Part shown: positions 61,873 to 64,000 of the stretch, piece after piece
How the letters are laid out: each line of letters starts with the position of its first letter
Position numbering within the stretch: the first letter of the stretch is position 1
NCBI GenBank assembly: GCA_021832345.1
Contig: JAKBKY010000001.1
Span: 582,385 to 646,384 of the forward strand
Direction of reading: 5' to 3'
DNA: 64,000 nucleotides
Source: a bacterium
GTDB lineage: Bacteria > Vulcanimicrobiota > Vulcanimicrobiia > Vulcanimicrobiales > Vulcanimicrobiaceae
Made by a program: the position numbers and the translations under genes
The notes under the pieces: model-generated
The model's input: the letters and a program-made list of their open reading frames with translations, nothing else
Database searches by the model: none
Told to the model about the DNA's origin: nothing

Positions 61873-62982
61873 ATGCCCACCCGCGCGGGGATACGCGCGC
61901 TGTTGGTCCTGCGCGAGGATGCATCACGCCGCTTCGGCGGCGATGTGGTTCAAGCGCGCCAGACCGCCGCGCACCTGCGCGACTGCGGCGTCGACGCGAC
62001 GCTGATTGAATCGACGCAACCGGACGCGCGCGGCTACGATCTCGCGCATGTCTTCGGCATCTTCGAACCTGACGTGGCCTGCGCGCAGTTCGATGCGCTA
62101 TGCGCCTACAACATTCCGATCGTGCTCTCGCCCATCTGGTGGGATCTGCGCGAGAACTGGTTCCGCGCGCGGGCGATCGAACGAGCGTTGCACTCGCCGA
62201 TCTTCCGCAGCGCACGCTTGCGACGGCTGCAGCGCCGGCCGATCGCATCGTTCATGCGCGGTCGGCCGGCAGCGCGTTTTGCAGAGCGAATCGCCGCGCA
62301 GCGGCGGCTCATGGAGCGTGCGGCTGCGCTCCTGCCCAACAGCACCGCCGAGGCGACGCTCTACCGCGAGGTGCTCGGGGTCGACCATCCGGCCGTCAGC
62401 GTCGTGCCCAATGCGTTCGTCGCGCCGCCGCCGGCGCCGCAGGCATCGGCTCGCCGGGGGATTCTCTGTGCGGCGCGCGTCGAGACGCGCAAGAACCAGG
62501 CGATGCTGCTCTATGCGCTGCGCGGCCTCGACGTCCCGATCACGCTTCTAGGCGAAGAGTACGATCCCGACTACTCGGCGCTCTGCCGCCGGTTTGCCGG
62601 CTCAAACGTGCGGTTCGTTTCGCAGGTTGCGCACGGCGATGTGTTTACGTACATGCGGCAGGCGGCCGTGCACGTCTTACCGTCGTGGTTGGAGACGCCG
62701 GGGATCGCGAGTCTAGAAGCCGCCGCCTGTGGAGCGCGGGTGATCGTCGGTGATCGCGGCAGCGAGCGTGAATACTTCGGGCAGGACGCCTCGTATGTTG
62801 TGCCCGATGACCCGCAGGCGTTGCGCGCGGTCGTCGAAGCGGCGCTGGCGCTGCCTGCGCGCGTTGCAGACGATACTCTCGCGCAGCGCATCGGCGGCTT
62901 TACGTGGGCGCGCGCAGCCGCACTCACCGCCGCTGCGTATGCGCGCGTGTTAACGATTGCCGGCCGAGCGGCGACCGGCTAG
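61873..62982 (+). CDS. GT-B glycosyltransferase (family 4-like)
   Basis: The 369-residue protein has two Rossmann-like halves. The C-terminal half shows VPNAFVAPP, then RRGILCAARVETRKNQAMLLYALRG, VHVLPSWLETPGIASLEAAACGARVIVGDRGSEREYF, the nucleotide-sugar site E(x7)E pattern, and YVVPDDPQAL. The N-terminal half carries SPIWWDLRENW. This fits GT4 retaining glycosyltransferases acting in the cytoplasm. It starts six bases after rpsO and its end overlaps the ggt fragment by four bases. Confidence 0.9.
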   Translation: MPTRAGIRALLVLREDASRRFGGDVVQARQTAAHLRDCGVDATLIESTQPDARGYDLAHVFGIFEPDVACAQFDALCAYNIPIVLSPIWWDLRENWFRARAIERALHSPIFRSARLRRLQRRPIASFMRGRPAARFAERIAAQRRLMERAAALLPNSTAEATLYREVLGVDHPAVSVVPNAFVAPPPAPQASARRGILCAARVETRKNQAMLLYALRGLDVPITLLGEEYDPDYSALCRRFAGSNVRFVSQVAHGDVFTYMRQAAVHVLPSWLETPGIASLEAAACGARVIVGDRGSEREYFGQDASYVVPDDPQALRAVVEAALALPARVADDTLAQRIGGFTWARAAALTAAAYARVLTIAGRAATG

Positions 62983-63218
62983 TAGCCGATCGCTAAGCCC
63001 GCCGGATGGCGACGATCGGTGCCGCCGTAGCGAACGCGCGTCTTGGGATCGACGACGATCGCTTGCGCCGATCCCCACCAGGGGATCATCTTGAGTGTGT
63101 AACCCATGCGGCGTAGAGCGGTCATCGTCGTGGGCGTGAGGGCGCCTGGTTCGTATTGAACTTCGTCGGGGAGCCACTGCATGTGGATGCGCGGCGCGTT
63201 GACCGCTTGCTGAATGTT
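62979..63218 (-). pseudogene. C-terminal fragment of gamma-glutamyltransferase
   Basis: The 79 codons read MNIQQAVNAPRIHMQWLPDE..., then GALTPTTMTALRRMGY, the AQAIVVDPKTRVRYGGTD ending and GLAIGY. These match the last quarter of the small subunit of gamma-glutamyltransferases (about 530 residues in full). The catalytic threonine region is absent. An IS200/IS605-type remnant abuts its 5' side, and upstream sequence does not encode the rest of ggt, so the gene is broken. Confidence 0.85.
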
Positions 63219-63223
63219 CATGT

Positions 63224-63541
63224 GTTGACATGCTCCCCGGCATAAAGTCCGAGGATTCTGCAACTCGCATTGCTGCGAGAAGCGCTTCCTGTCCCGAGCC
63301 TGCCCGTGGGAGGCGCTACCCTTGGTTCTCGCGCAACGACTCCCGAAGAGGGAGTCTTACGCGGATCGAACCGCAGCGGCGAACTCCCACAGGTCTCACA
63401 TGCTCGTATCTGACAAGCGTTACTTTCGGCCAGCCCGGCCGTAGGTTCGCAAGCGAACAAGTCGATTTTAGCATGGGTAGACGCTGCGCGTCTAGCGCCT
63501 TATATCCCCGGCCTGAACGCCGAGGCTTTACGGCGCATCTG
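63224..63541 (-). mobile_element. IS200/IS605-type remnant with omega-RNA-like right end
   Basis: The minus-strand right end reads GAATCCTCGGACTTTATGCC then GGGGAGCATGTCAAC, closely matching the conserved 3' end of TnpB-associated omega RNAs. The left end has a similar hairpin (CCTCGGC-GTTCAG-GCCGGGG, 63508-63530 region) and is flanked by TTTAC, a target-type tetranucleotide/pentanucleotide for this family. Between them a short frame (63218-63460) has ACETCG, perhaps a scrap of the TnpB zinc finger, and no transposase gene. It is about 318 bp, so non-autonomous. Confidence 0.7.
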
Positions 63542-63743
63542 GTAAATAACGAAGCGCACAGCGGACGATCGCATAGAGCTGGTTCATTCAGGGGCTCCTT
63601 CCGGTACGGTGCTCCAAGCCGATTCGACGCCGCCGCCAGGCGACTTCCCCGCGGCCAGGAGTTTCTGCAGCGCGGCTGCAAAGCTCCGGTTCTCACCGGC
63701 GTTGCCATTCTCTTCACCAGAACGAGGGAGATCAGGGATATCT

Positions 63744-64000
63744 ATGTATAGGCTTATCGTTCGCTGCGCGATGGTCGCGCTTATCGCCCCGCTCATCGCG
63801 TTGCCGGCCTCGGCCCAGTACCTGCGCCAGACCCCCGGTTCAAACGTGCACGTGCAGAGCTGTGCCGCCCAGGAAGGGCGCATCGGGTACAACCACATCT
63901 ATACCAATCGACACGGCCTCATTCGCTCGAACTACATACCAACCCAACCGTCGCACCTCGCCATCGATTTTCGCAACATCTCGCAGATGCCGATGAAAGA
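63744..64000 (+). CDS. Predicted exported protein, 3' end outside window
   Basis: The gene starts at ATG 63744 after the purine-rich GAGGGAGATCAGGG. The first 25 residues (MYRLIVRCAMVALIAPLIAL, then PASAQ) form a typical signal peptide with an Ala-x-Ala cleavage site. The mature part seen here begins YLRQTPGSNVHVQSC and has one early cysteine. The visible 85 residues match no family I know. It continues past base 64000. Confidence 0.75.
   Translation, partial: MYRLIVRCAMVALIAPLIALPASAQYLRQTPGSNVHVQSCAAQEGRIGYNHIYTNRHGLIRSNYIPTQPSHLAIDFRNISQMPMK

Overview
The window is GC-rich, densely packed bacterial DNA with few gaps and many ATGA or GTGA stop-start overlaps. It suggests a diderm, aerobic or facultative bacterium with a menaquinone-type quinone. 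The signs are a large predicted outer-membrane beta-barrel protein, TatA/TatC, system II cytochrome c maturation (ResB/CcsA), a Rieske/cytochrome b complex, the C5 route to heme (hemA, hemL) and a methyltransferase plus polyprenyl synthase pair. The gene set and style recall deep-branching soil phyla such as Eremiobacterota (WPS-2). That assignment is inference from general impression, not from a marker search.

Layout. Bases 1-4900 are a worn region: an MFS exporter cut by the window edge, tRNA-Leu(CAG), A/T-rich short repeats bracketing an orphan secreted protein and a solute-binding-protein fragment, then a phosphoribosyltransferase coupled to a decayed hydrolase. Bases 4.9-12.1 kb hold PhzF, a small orphan ORF, a DUF5916-type barrel, a CadC-like TPR regulator and, directly coupled to it, an AhpD-like gene whose redox motif is completed only if an in-frame UGA is read as selenocysteine. 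Bases 12.3-15.7 kb are nadA-nadB-nadC. Bases 16-25 kb hold Xaa-Pro aminopeptidase, an ABC exporter pair, rsmI, metG, a GGDEF protein and tatD. An unusual tRNA/tmRNA-like locus follows. Bases 26.7-34.1 kb form a respiratory block: quinone methyltransferase, polyprenyl synthase, tatA, tatC, resB, ccsA, Rieske, and a cytochrome b fused to cytochrome c. Bases 35.8-44.8 kb form a tetrapyrrole operon: precorrin-2 dehydrogenase/HemC/partial-HemD fusion, hemB, a MobA-like gene, hemL, rex, hemA, CobA-HemD fusion and a DUF92 gene. Bases 48.5-54.3 kb encode a selenocysteine formate dehydrogenase with FeS subunit, NrfD-like membrane anchor and FdhD. The last 10 kb are accessory: a PAS/GAF kinase, a degenerate ABC pair, several apparent pseudoenzymes, a HicBA-like module between direct repeats beside a 25-base G run, rpsO, a glycosyltransferase, and an IS200/IS605-type remnant beside a gamma-glutamyltransferase tail.

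How it fits together. Formate oxidation (FdhA/B, NrfD) would feed electrons into the quinone pool. The Rieske/cytochrome b-c protein would take them onward, with heme from the hem operon, c-type attachment by ResB/CcsA and Rieske export by Tat. Rex inside the hem operon suggests NADH/NAD control of heme supply. The MobA-like protein and FdhD serve the molybdenum enzyme. Two UGA codons with hairpins at SECIS spacing imply a selenocysteine system elsewhere in the genome; no selA, selB, selC or selD gene is seen here.

The least explained features are a family of three 167-169 bp inverted-repeat elements (6171, 17611, 45157), each supplying the TAG stop of a flanking gene and showing concerted changes in both arms, and the tRNA/tmRNA-like locus at 25.3-25.5 kb.
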